This document shows positions 49,911-59,479 of a stretch of DNA of 64,000 nucleotides, piece by piece; positions within the stretch are counted from its first letter, which is position 1; each line of letters begins with the position of its first letter. Position numbers and translations under genes: made by a program. Location of the stretch: positions 391,007 to 455,006 of the forward strand of contig CAKOGP040001758.1 of the NCBI GenBank assembly GCA_933822405.4. Direction: 5' to 3'. Under the pieces are notes generated by a model, which saw only the letters and a program-made list of their open reading frames with translations, ran no database searches and had not been told where the DNA came from. Source of the stretch: Cylindrotheca closterium (Eukaryota; Bacillariophyta; Bacillariophyceae; Bacillariales; Bacillariaceae).

Positions 49911-52385
49911 TTACAAGGGCGGCAATAGCTTGCGCGTAATTGGTGTCTTTGGATTCAATGATCGGAGAAGTTTCTTTGCTTGTTCATTTCGACGCGGAAT
50001 GTTGCTTCGGGAAACTGTCTGAAGGAACTTCTTGTATGGGTTGAAAAACGGTTTCTGGACGAAGCCTTCCTCCACATCGTGTATCAAAGCTTCGAGCAGC
50101 TTTTTGGCACGGCTTACAGCCGTCGGGTCTTTACTCTTGTTCAATGCATTGATGACATTGGTATAGGTTGCTACAGTAGCTTCATAATTTTTGCGTTTCA
50201 GTTCCACAAAATACTGTTCACACATTTCCGCTGCTATGGGATCATCGTGACTGAAGGACCAAACCGAAATCATCTCAATTAGTGTTTGACGGTTGGGAGA
50301 CAGGCCAAGGCCGAGATTTTTGATGCCTTGAAATAGCTTTTCAGCCTTTTGCGCCTTTTCATTGTCTTTTGAGAAAGTGTACGCCCTGAGTAGTTTGTTA
50401 TAGGATTCAATGTCCGGCTTTGCTTCTTCGTTGCCATTACAATACTCTTCTAGCATGGTATCGAAAATAGTCTGCGCTCCAACGGCATCACCTTGCTGAG
50501 CAAACGAGTCGACCACGACACTGTAGACGTACGCATCAGGACGGAGGTGGATTTCTCCATCGATATACTTTTGTCGGAGGTCTTCGAACGCATCCAACAC
50601 CTTTGAAGAAGCATTCTTTCTCTTGCTTCGCTGCCAGGTCACCATCAGTGTAGTGTACGCACCACGACTAGGTCTCATGGATTCGTCACCATCCAAGTAA
50701 GTACGTTCCATTTCTTGCAACAAGGCTTCAGCACGATCGGGTGCTTCTGGCTGTCTTGAGCGTGACCAAGTAAGAAGGGCTAACTCGAAAGTTCTGGCAT
50801 TGGGCTTCACAGCCTCATTCTTTGTTTTCGTGTATTCATTCTTCATTCGTGAGAGTAGCGTATCGACACTCATTGGAGCCTTCGGATTGTTCGTCTTTGA
50901 CCATGCTTGCATCACCTTTTCAAAGCTCTTTGCATCGGGCATCAGTTCAGGATATCCGGACTTGGAAAGCTCTAAGAGGCGCATAAGAACCCTTTGTGAT
51001 TGTTCCGAGGCTCTTTTCTTGTCCCTGTCCTTAGTCCAGCCCACAAGCACGTCGACAAAGTAGCTCCGTTTCGGCATTATCCGTGGATCTTGCTCCAAAA
51101 GTGCTCGCTCGACCAACTCGTCTAGCAGTCCTTCTGCCTCAGCTTGAGCGCCGTGCTTGGACAATGCGATGATTAATGCTTTTGCACAATCAGCATTTGG
51201 TTTAAACCTGGGGTCTCCTGTGCTCGAATACACGTCTTGAAGTTGCTCGTGCAATGTCTCCACCTCTTTTGCTCTCCCTCGTCTAGCATAGGCCACCATT
51301 ACATTGGAAAATATAGACACATCTGGAACCACGTCGTCATTTCCATTGTTGTAGAGCTGTAACATTTCTTGCATCAAGGCATTGGCACGATCTGGTCCAT
51401 CGGGTGACTTGGAATGTACCCACGAATTGATGACATACAAGTATGACACACGATCTGGTCGGACCGCTTCCACACTGGATTGCTTCATTTCCTCGAGAAG
51501 GGCTTCCATCTTTTCGCTTGCTTCACGAGATTTGCTGTTGGCCCATGCCTCCATCGTTGCACTGTAGCTCAATGTGTTTGGGCCAGAGTCTATCCATTCT
51601 CCGTTCTCGTGCAGATCGTGCATCAGTTGTAAGAGACCCTCGGCCATTTCGGGAGCTTCAATTCGTTTACTCTTTCCCCATGCTCGAATGACGTTGGTGA
51701 TCATGACCGTATCAGGCCTCAATTCAGGCCGGCTTTCCGCGAGCTGCATCCGTCGGTCCAATAGCCATTGGGCCAGCAAGGGAGCCTCGTGATGATCTCC
51801 CCGTAGCGTAATCCCGTCAATTACCATTGTTACCGTTCTACTGTCGGATACTACTCCATTGGACTCCAAAGTGTCAATGAGCTTGAGAATATCTGCAGGC
51901 GATACATCAATCATATGATCTCGCCAACACGTCCTCCAACAATCAATTACCTGATTCAAAATAAAAGAATCTACCACGTAGTTGATGGGTGCGTTTCTCT
52001 CTGATTCTTCTACTTTCTCTTTCTGAGACTGAAGATACGCTTGCTCTTTTGCCAGGCGTAATAGTATGGACTTGGCCTGTTCAAATCCAGCTTTATTGCG
52101 TTGCGACACTGACTCGAGCAACTGGTTTTCCGCCTCGTTGAGGTCTTCCCTCGTTGGTGATCCAAGAGGACCTAGAATTTTGTTTTCTAGCATAGTTCTT
52201 AAGGATCTGACGAGAATAGATTTTGTTTCCGGATAGCATTGATGTGGTGGTGTGGCAACCGCTCGGCGAAGAATGTCATGTCGATGTCGTTTGTCAGATC
52301 TGGAGAAAGATGAAAGGTTTATACTTCGAGCAGCTATGACACGAAATGGCTGTTTTCCACGGACGAGAAGTGGGTTGGCGGTCAT
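49911..52385 (-). CDS. Pentatricopeptide repeat (PPR) protein
   Basis: 824 residues from the ATG complementary to 52383-52385. After a basic, Ser/Arg-rich presequence (VRGKQPFRVIAARSINLSSF) come many helical repeats with the PPR pattern of Y/F-x-x-hydrophobic plus NAL-x-x-M, here seen as PNTLSYSATMEAWANSKS, PDRVSYLYVINSWVHSKS, PDVSIFSNVMVAYARRG, PDAKSFEKVMQAWSKTNN and PDIESYNKLLRAYTFSKD. There are at least ten repeats. PPR proteins bind organellar RNA sequence-specifically and act in processing, editing or translation. The presequence fits a mitochondrion, but a plastid role is possible. RNA target unknown. No intron. Confidence 0.9.
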   Translation of the reverse strand: MTANPLLVRGKQPFRVIAARSINLSSFSRSDKRHRHDILRRAVATPPHQCYPETKSILVRSLRTMLENKILGPLGSPTREDLNEAENQLLESVSQRNKAGFEQAKSILLRLAKEQAYLQSQKEKVEESERNAPINYVVDSFILNQVIDCWRTCWRDHMIDVSPADILKLIDTLESNGVVSDSRTVTMVIDGITLRGDHHEAPLLAQWLLDRRMQLAESRPELRPDTVMITNVIRAWGKSKRIEAPEMAEGLLQLMHDLHENGEWIDSGPNTLSYSATMEAWANSKSREASEKMEALLEEMKQSSVEAVRPDRVSYLYVINSWVHSKSPDGPDRANALMQEMLQLYNNGNDDVVPDVSIFSNVMVAYARRGRAKEVETLHEQLQDVYSSTGDPRFKPNADCAKALIIALSKHGAQAEAEGLLDELVERALLEQDPRIMPKRSYFVDVLVGWTKDRDKKRASEQSQRVLMRLLELSKSGYPELMPDAKSFEKVMQAWSKTNNPKAPMSVDTLLSRMKNEYTKTKNEAVKPNARTFELALLTWSRSRQPEAPDRAEALLQEMERTYLDGDESMRPSRGAYTTLMVTWQRSKRKNASSKVLDAFEDLRQKYIDGEIHLRPDAYVYSVVVDSFAQQGDAVGAQTIFDTMLEEYCNGNEEAKPDIESYNKLLRAYTFSKDNEKAQKAEKLFQGIKNLGLGLSPNRQTLIEMISVWSFSHDDPIAAEMCEQYFVELKRKNYEATVATYTNVINALNKSKDPTAVSRAKKLLEALIHDVEEGFVQKPFFNPYKKFLQTVSRSNIPRRNEQAKKLLRSLNPKTPITRKLLPPL

Positions 52386-52570
52386 CTGGTTGTTGTCATG
52401 CTCTGCTGAATGTCAACGATAGATGATGGATGCATTACAATGATTGATGATAGCGATGTTGGTGCCTGTCCTTCTGTCAGGTTGAATGAGTCGAACTATT
52501 CGTGAAATACTGTACTGTACAGCAGCGTTAGCGTTACTTTGTACTGTTGTCTATAATACTGAAGAGGATG

Positions 52571-54464
52571 CTAATCGAATCTACTGGGCACTGCCCATAG
52601 GCCTAATGCAGGGTTCTTGATGAAAAAGAACTCTTCCCCAGATTCTGGATCTTGATGCCATCCATCGAGAAGTTTCCCCACGTCATACTTTTTGCTCATT
52701 TCCGAAAGTGGTGCATATTTGAAGCCAACCGACTCAATTTCCTCTTGGCTCAGATGGCCAGGGCAGTACGTAATGGAAAAGCGACCTTCGGAACTACCAT
52801 GAATGAGATGTGCTACGGTCCCCAGACTGTCGTTGAGATCTTCGTTTTCTTCCATTGCTTTCATAATGTTGGGTGTACCAATGTAACCATATTTTCGAAT
52901 CAGTACGTCGACTTGCTTGTCCTCGCCAAACTTTCTGATTCCAGGTCCGAGGATAATGAGCTCTCCCTCATCTGCTATAGCCATTCGAGTTCTATAAATT
53001 GCCTTGTTCCCCAACCATGTAGAATGGAATTCATCTTCATCCAAGTACACCACAATCTTCTTGGGTGATCTGCCCAACATGGAAAAGTTGACTTTTAGAC
53101 TCAGCTCACATGCTTTCGTATAACATTGAATGTCGTTCCCAATGAAGAGTCCCTTCATTTCCAATTCGCCTTTTTCATTAGCACCAATGACTGTCAAAAT
53201 GTACCATAGCTCCAGCTCCCCCAAGAAATTCTCACTGGCATGATTCAAGATGGACCGCAGGGGATTTTCTGCTCGGCCCATCATGTTCTCCATACCATAT
53301 ACAGCACCAATGAAATGAGATAGATTGATGGCTTCAAGTCCACCAGCACCTACAAACATGTTCTTGTTGAAATTTGCCATTCCTATGCACGTCGTCGTGT
53401 CAGACGAAAAAGAGAGAGAGAGAGATAGAATGGTATCCAATGTTAGCGGGAATCAATCGGAAGCAGATAGTATATTATGCTGTTCCATGACAATCGATCA
53501 TTCAATCAAACACTAACTCACCCATGACTTCGTGTGGAACCACCTGTCCTATTGAGAATACCACTGTCTTCTTTTTATTTCGCTTTTCCCATACTATTTT
53601 ATTGAGCTGAGCAGGCCATGGCTTGTCCACCATTCCTCTGGTTGCCTCTCGGACCTATAAACAAACATGACAAACATATATATAGTTGCAAGAGTCAGTC
53701 AGGAAGTCAATATACTATTGAATGACATGATCGATTACACGAAGCAGCATCCATACGATAGCATCGTAAGACCTACCATTTCACTCGGAACGTGACCAAT
53801 GGTTTCCACATCGTTTCTCCAATCATGCACGACAAATGGACTTGGGTCTTTGGCGGCCAACTAAAAGATGCATTCGGACAACGAACGTGGATGGTGAGCG
53901 TCAGATTGCATAGTAGGGACAAGACACGACCTCGCCATCACTTGCGAAGAATCATCATCCCATCTATAATAAAATTTCCGCCGTCGTCATACAGTACCTC
54001 ATCGCCATACATAATCTTGATCTGTTGTTGTGTCATGGGAGCATGTGTCCCTAGAGTAGGAAGAATTGTCACGGACGGGACATTCTTAGCAGTGGTAGTA
54101 GTGTCATCATTATCATCCTTTTGCGTCTTGTTGTCGCCACCGCCAGTCGTAAAGCCATAGTAATCCGTAATCATTTGCGTGACCTTTCCAGACTGAGAAT
54201 GGAACCGCGTAAAGTCTGGCTATAATATTTAATTGGCAATGTCAATAATAGGGCAAGAGTGAGAAACATTGCACGTCAAAAAGTCGAATACAATATAATG
54301 TGCCAGTCGAGAATGAATCAAATAAAACCTACTGGCAAGAGAAGAACATCTTCTTTTGTTCCAAGTGAATCCAACAATCCTTTGATCTCACGACGAATGT
54401 CATCATCGGATAATGCTGTGGACTCGGATCCAATGGCGCAGACTAAAGACTTGGTTTCACTCAT
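52571..54464 (-). CDS. larA-like: LarA-like (DUF2088) lactate racemase-family protein, five exons
   Basis: Exons complementary to 54333-54464, 53942-54219, 53777-53840, 53522-53654 and 52571-53382 give 472 residues with consistent phases. Starting from MSETKSLVCAIGSES, the protein shows LLLPPDFTRFHS (DxTR, residues 46-49), PTLGTHAPMT (His103), SIGQVVPHEVMGMANFNKN (His199 and Lys209) and INLSHFIGAVYGME (His225). In Lactiplantibacillus plantarum LarA, D72/R75 bind substrate, H108 and H174 act in catalysis, K184 tethers the nickel-pincer nucleotide and H200 ligates Ni. The spacings 10 (His-Lys) and 16 (Lys-His) match exactly. The C-terminal region (YLDEDEFHSTWLGNKAIYRT, AHLIHGSSEGRFSITYC) is typical of DUF2088 homologues. 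It is very likely a nickel-dependent 2-hydroxyacid racemase or epimerase. The third intron acceptor (53841) is the least certain boundary. Confidence 0.85.
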
Positions 54465-55258
54465 ATAATATTTATAAAATGATTTCGAACGTTGGTTTGT
54501 TTTGTGTCTGCTCCTGTCAATTTTTCTCAACTTTCTGTTTGGATCTTCTTTTGACACGCAGAAAATCGTCTGACTGACTCTTTTGGTCCGATAAAGCCTA
54601 AACAATGCCCCAGTTTCTAGTACAATACTGGACTTCATTCAGTACGTACTCTTGATAGTACCACACAGTACCAGGTGCCAGGTACCAGTACAGGTATATA
54701 AATATACCGGTACAGTAGTGTACAGTAGTAGTACTAGTACTATTGTACGCACTAGATTTGCATTTTTTCACTCATTACTGTAGTGATGTATGCATGCTAG
54801 GTAGGTTGACGCACACTGTCGAAAAATGATATTTTCGACAAAATCGTCATCAGAAGAGGATACCTTGGTAACTATGATATATGCGGTCGACACCTGCTGA
54901 ATCCAACCTGATCCTTGAATTGCCTGCCAGATCCTGCTAAACTAGGTAGAAATATTCTGTATTATCATTTTAAACTTTTTGTTGTTCTTTACATGTATTA
55001 TTCATATAGTAATAATTTAACTGTACACTTCGATCATCATATCTAAAAATCTAAACTGTCGACTAGGCTTCTTTTTTTCTTTCAAAAGCCACAGGGAGTG
55101 TATAATAGGTAGGCAGGCATACATGGTGCGTATATTGGACGCATGAGCGAAAATAAGTGTCGCCAAGAGCTGACTTGCTTCTGGAGGACTTTTTTTTTCT
55201 TTCACATTATTTCTCTTGCATCATAAAATAGTTCATTTCGGCTGTAGCTTGTTTGTTT
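54465..55258. other. Intergenic between LarA-like and homeobox genes
   Basis: About 790 bp without a gene. It holds the LarA-like promoter and the homeobox 3' region. It is rich in GTACAGTA and CAGGTACCAG tandem-like motifs around 54650-54750, with one TACCGGTA at 54705. Confidence 0.45.
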
Positions 55259-56344
55259 TTAATGGCTGAAACCAAATAGCTGCGTCGCTTCTTCCAGACT
55301 TGGGAGGGCATCGTCGTCGTAGACATTCGCTGCCTTTTGGCAAGTCTCTCGCCAGAGTCCAATACTGACCCTTCGGAATTTTTTGCGAGGCTCGGTTGTT
55401 TCAGTGACAACAGTGGGAGCCGCAACAAAGACTCGCTTCTTGGTGGCAGTAGTAGTGGGTGCAGACTCTTCGAAAGAAGAAAGCGAAATAGTAGCACGTG
55501 CCGAAGATGCTATTGAGACGGAAGAGGAGGACTCTCCAGTCGTTTGTTCGCTGGAGTAATCTTCTTCGTACTCCATTTGCTCATGTTGCACATGTTGCAC
55601 TTGTTTTTGTTTTTGTTGTTGGTCAAGTTCACTTGGAGAGCAGGTCTTGAAAGAATTGTGTTGAACAATTTCTTCCTCTTCTTCTTCTTCCTCTTCTTGA
55701 TAGGTCGCAGAGTCACTAATCGTGCCTTCGTCCGAGGCAGTGACAGAAGCAGAACTGGAGTTCTCGCTGACGATGCGCTCGTCACGGTCCGCATTAGCAG
55801 TATGATCCGCCATGACGCGTGCCATGTCCGTGTCCACCAAGTGCGTATACCTCCTGGATGGAAGCTTGGTGGTGGTGGTGGTGTTGTTGTTGCTGTTTGT
55901 GGGAACACTTGGGTTTCCCAAGTCGAACGTAACAAAGCCATTGCCAGCATGGGGGAGTGGGAGAGAAGGCTTGTAGCCTTGTTCTGGAGAAACTGGGTTC
56001 GTGTGGGCTGCTGACGCATTCGCAACGGCAACCGCAGCGGCGTGGGCTTGAGCCGCAGCAGCTGCAGCTCGCGCTTGTTGCTGGAGGCGGGCTTCCACTC
56101 GTGGCTTCCAGTAGCGTTTGCGGTTATTGACAAACCAGTTGGTCAGTTGCTTGAGTTCGATGCCTGTGTCGGCCATGATTTGAGCCTTTTCAGGTTCAGT
56201 GGGGTAAGGATGGGCAATGTGTTCAGGAGACATCATCCAAGCCTTCAGGTATTCGACTGTTTCGGTAGGCAAACTTGAGGTTTTGCGAGGACCCTTCTTG
56301 TTGCTACTCTTGGTGGGGAGCGTCGCTTTGCTAGTAATGGCCAT
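55259..56344 (-). CDS. TALE-class homeobox transcription factor
   Basis: 361 residues from the ATG complementary to 56342-56344 (MAITSKATLPTKSSNKKGPR); the frame extends 72 more codons to another ATG at 56560, but those residues look non-conserved and partly hydrophobic. The homeodomain is at about residues 18-80: SSLPTETVEYLKAWMMSPEH, AHPYPTEPEKAQIMADTGI and LKQLTNWFVNNRKRYWKP. The extra residues between helices 1 and 2 and the NWFVNNRKR recognition helix define the TALE (KN/MEIS-type) class. The rest is low-complexity: Ala/Gln-rich after the homeodomain, then Thr-, Ser- and Glu-rich tracts. It is a DNA-binding nuclear regulator; target genes unknown. Confidence 0.88.
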   Translation of the reverse strand: MAITSKATLPTKSSNKKGPRKTSSLPTETVEYLKAWMMSPEHIAHPYPTEPEKAQIMADTGIELKQLTNWFVNNRKRYWKPRVEARLQQQARAAAAAAQAHAAAVAVANASAAHTNPVSPEQGYKPSLPLPHAGNGFVTFDLGNPSVPTNSNNNTTTTTKLPSRRYTHLVDTDMARVMADHTANADRDERIVSENSSSASVTASDEGTISDSATYQEEEEEEEEEIVQHNSFKTCSPSELDQQQKQKQVQHVQHEQMEYEEDYSSEQTTGESSSSVSIASSARATISLSSFEESAPTTTATKKRVFVAAPTVVTETTEPRKKFRRVSIGLWRETCQKAANVYDDDALPSLEEATQLFGFSH

Positions 56345-57414
56345 TGTTAACGATGATGGTATTGTGTTGATAAGAATGGGTAGCTTTATTAGTAGCAAAG
56401 GGTGTATACCGATAGGCAGTTGATGTTTTGTGTTTGGAAAATATGGAAAGTGATGTTGATGGAAAGATAGTGCAAACATCAAAGAACGCTTTGGTGGAGA
56501 AACAACCAAACGACCCACCGTGTCTTTTGCACAAATTTCAACCATCACCACGGAACTCATATGGATCCGAATGCTCTGATTGGTTACTCACAATCATCAA
56601 TTGCAGATGTGCTATGTATTTAGATTCGGCCCTTAATTAGATTGGCCACATCATCAGATTTTCAGCTGCCCCCCATCAGAAAGAACCGACATCATCAAAA
56701 TACTTACACATCACCCCATGGAATTTATCGCTACGCATTTCTCACGTACTTGGGTACGTGTGTTGGCTGACGTCAAGAGCAGAAGATGGCACCAACCGGC
56801 TGCAAATTTCCACGCCGAGGCGAAGTTGCGTGGTCAGCGGAATCGACACGCACGCACTCCTGTTCACGTACAGTTCCAGCAGGTACTCGAACAGTAGTAG
56901 GTATCCTACACGGTACCTCCAGAACTCGCCGGCAGCGAGCAGTGCAGTCAGTGGCAGTCAGTGCGGGTGGAAGCTTCGTATTTGCTGCTTCCGGTGTGGT
57001 TGTCTGGTTGAAGCGATTTCAGATTTGATTTTCCTTTTTTTGTCGACCCACTGACTACCTACCCGGTACAGTACCCCGTAGGTAGGGCTCTAGCTACTGG
57101 AGAATTGGAAAATGACAAAATTCCCTCTTCTCCTCCAGTCTCCAGTCATCCGCCGCCAAGTGACAAGATTAAAAAACATGCCTGTCGATGACGCGACAGA
57201 GCCTCAATCAACTGTTTCTGAAAGACAACTGGAAAACTGGAGAATTGGAAAATGACAAAGTAAGGAAAAAGTTCCTCTTCTCCTCCAGTCTCCAGGCACT
57301 CGATCAGTCACACACCGCAAAAATACCACTCATCCTACTCATCCTACTCATCATCATCATTGCTGCATCAATCATTCGTTGTGGATAAGCCTTTTGAAAA
57401 AAGATGGATACAAG
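56345..57414. other. Intergenic with two copies of a CTGGAGA...TCTCCAG motif
   Basis: About 1.07 kb with no gene. Two copies of a 50-60-bp element start at 57096 and 57236. Codons upstream of 56344 to 56560 could belong to the homeobox gene if its first ATG is used. Confidence 0.45.
57096..57295. repeat. Pair of 50/60-bp direct repeats upstream of the BspA-like gene
   Basis: 57096-57145 and 57236-57295 share ACTGGAGAATTGGAAAATGA and TCTTCTCCTCCAGTCTCCAG; copy 2 has a 10-bp insert. Each copy is flanked by inverted CTGGAGA/TCTCCAG arms, so it can form a hairpin. Confidence 0.8.
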
Positions 57415-59322
57415 ATGAAACGACGAACCTTCCTGCATGCTCTGTTGGTAGTCATCGCTTATTGTCCGCTGATAGGGAAAGCGTCGCCAATACTATGTTA
57501 CGATGACAATAATAATAATAATAATAATAAAGGAGACATAGCAACACCTTGCGCTTGCTTTGCCGATCGAGCCGAGTTGAAGAGCGCTATTTCTCAGTTC
57601 TGGAAGGACGGTTGTTCCGATAACTACAATTGCAATAATCCAGTGACGAAAAAGTATGGCTGGCCTATGGGAACATGGTGTGTCTCTGCCGTGCAAAGCA
57701 TGTTTTACCTATTTTTTGATGCAGCCTCCTTCAACGATGACCTGTCTGCATGGGATGTGTCGCACGTCAAGAATATGGGTGGGATGTTCCTAGGTGCATC
57801 CTCCTTCGATCAAGACATTTCCTCATGGGATGTTTCGTCGGCCGAACGCATGGATCGGATGTTCTCGGGTGCATCCTACTTCAATCAATATTTGTCCCTG
57901 TGGGATGTGAGTAAGGTGATGGACATGAGCGACATGTTCTCTGGGGCATCATCCTTCAATCAAGACTTGTCATCTTGGAATGTGTCATCTGTCGAATTTA
58001 TGGATGGAATGTTCAAGGATGCATCATCATTCAATCAAGACTTGTCCTTGTGGAATGTCTCGTCGGTGGAAAAAATGCAGAGCATGTTCATGGGAGCACG
58101 AAATTTCAATCAAGACTTGTCCTTGTGGGATGTCTCTTCTGTTTCTTACATGACGTCAATGTTTGCCGAAGCATCCTCTTTCAATCATGACTTGTCACCA
58201 TGGGATGTCTCCTCTGTCATTGATACAAGTGAAATGTTCCAAAAGGCAACCTCGTTCAATCAAGACTTGTCACTATGGGATGTGTCGTCAGTCCTGCGCA
58301 TGGACCGCATGTTCTCGAGTGCCATCTCATTCAATCGGAAAATGTCATCCTGGGACGTCTCGTCGGTCGTATCCATGAACCACATGTTCTACAATGCCTC
58401 CCAGTTCAATCACGACGTAAACTCTTGGGATGTTTCGAGGGTTACGGAAATGTGGGCCATGTTTGGAGAGGCATCATCCTTCAATCAAGACCTTTCCTCA
58501 TGGAGTGTTTCGAGAGTCACAACTATGAGACAACTATTCAAGGGCGCATCATCCTTCAATCAAGATTTGTCATCCTGGGATGTTTCGTCTGTCACGGACA
58601 TGAGTGGATTGTTGGAAGGAGCATCATCGTTCCATCAGGAGTTGTCATCCTGGGATGTGTCTTCTGTGACAGACACGAGGCTCATGTTTGCAGGAGCATC
58701 TTCCTTCAATCAAGACTTGTCCTCCTGGAATGTCTCGGCCGTGGAACGAATGGATTTCATGTTCCAGGACGCATCGTCCTTCAATCGAGATTTGTCATCC
58801 TGGGATGTGTCGTCGGTGACCGAGACGGATTTCATGTTCTCGGGTGCCTCCTCGTTCAATCAAGACTTGTCCTCCTGGGATGTGTCGTCGGTGACGGATA
58901 TGAATCACATGTTTTCGAGCGCATCCACTTTCAATCAAGACTTGTCCTCCTGGAATGTTTCAGCAGTGACGGATATGAATCACATGTTTTACAACGCAAC
59001 ATCCTTTGCGCAAGATTTGTCATCCTGGGATATTTCCAAAGTTGTCGATGCCCACAATATGTTCAAAGACACTGCTTTGAGCAAAAACAACAACAACAAC
59101 AACAACAAGAAGAAGGAGGAGCTTATCGTGTGCAATTGGAGTGATGCCTGGAACGATCTCTATTGCAATCAAAAAAGTGTCACCAGAACGCCGACTTTTG
59201 TTATTTTTGCAGCGCTTGTTCTGTTATCGTTCGCAAGGAGGGCGAGGAGTCGGTGTTGTCCCAAGCCTGTGCCTCCTTCGAATATTCCATATTGGCGGAA
59301 CCACCCTGTAAAATCGGACTAG
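57415..59322 (+). CDS. Secreted BspA-like (DUF285) repeat protein with C-terminal membrane anchor
   Basis: 635 residues from the ATG at 57415, opening with a signal peptide (FLHALLVVIAYCPLIG). An Asn run (from the AAT repeat) and a Cys-containing region lead into 18 tandem units of about 25 residues with the consensus MF-x2-ASSFNQDLSSWDVSSVTDM, the BspA/DUF285 motif. A C-terminal region (Asn/Lys-rich, then CNWSDAWNDLYCNQ) precedes one membrane segment (FVIFAALVLLSFA) and a basic tail. In bacteria such repeats occur in cell-surface adhesins. In diatoms they are typically secreted. Repeats 1 and 13 are the most diverged. Likely a surface or extracellular recognition protein. Confidence 0.9.
   Translation: MKRRTFLHALLVVIAYCPLIGKASPILCYDDNNNNNNNKGDIATPCACFADRAELKSAISQFWKDGCSDNYNCNNPVTKKYGWPMGTWCVSAVQSMFYLFFDAASFNDDLSAWDVSHVKNMGGMFLGASSFDQDISSWDVSSAERMDRMFSGASYFNQYLSLWDVSKVMDMSDMFSGASSFNQDLSSWNVSSVEFMDGMFKDASSFNQDLSLWNVSSVEKMQSMFMGARNFNQDLSLWDVSSVSYMTSMFAEASSFNHDLSPWDVSSVIDTSEMFQKATSFNQDLSLWDVSSVLRMDRMFSSAISFNRKMSSWDVSSVVSMNHMFYNASQFNHDVNSWDVSRVTEMWAMFGEASSFNQDLSSWSVSRVTTMRQLFKGASSFNQDLSSWDVSSVTDMSGLLEGASSFHQELSSWDVSSVTDTRLMFAGASSFNQDLSSWNVSAVERMDFMFQDASSFNRDLSSWDVSSVTETDFMFSGASSFNQDLSSWDVSSVTDMNHMFSSASTFNQDLSSWNVSAVTDMNHMFYNATSFAQDLSSWDISKVVDAHNMFKDTALSKNNNNNNNKKKEELIVCNWSDAWNDLYCNQKSVTRTPTFVIFAALVLLSFARRARSRCCPKPVPPSNIPYWRNHPVKSD
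57697..59052 (+). repeat. 18 tandem ~75-bp BspA-like coding repeats
   Basis: Units of 75 bp (25 codons; the first is 27 codons) each containing TTCAATCAAGACTTGTC-type cores. Similarity at the DNA level among repeats 4-9 and 14-17 indicates recent expansion or conversion. Not a CRISPR: no conserved spacer pattern and the frame is open. Confidence 0.88.
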
Positions 59323-59479
59323 CTATGGTGATATATGATAAAATATTGGATGTGTGTCCTCGGAACATGTATCATAGTAAAATCTAAATATCTAATTATA
59401 TTTATTATATCGTACAACTCTTCTTTTAAAAATAATCTCCATCCATCCATCCATCCATACTTCTGGCCAATGCCTAGTT

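Noticed and set aside
52571..54464. LarA-like gene as bacterial contamination
   Set aside because: It has four short GT-AG introns with consistent phases and eukaryotic flanking genes.
57697..59052. Regular 75-bp repeats as a CRISPR array
   Set aside because: Repeats are coding, uninterrupted, have no unique spacers of constant length and are in a eukaryotic gene with a signal peptide.
58275..59144. 289-codon plus-strand frame inside the BspA-like gene
   Set aside because: It is the +1 frame of the repetitive gene; regular repeats give long shadow frames. It lacks a signal peptide and matches no family.
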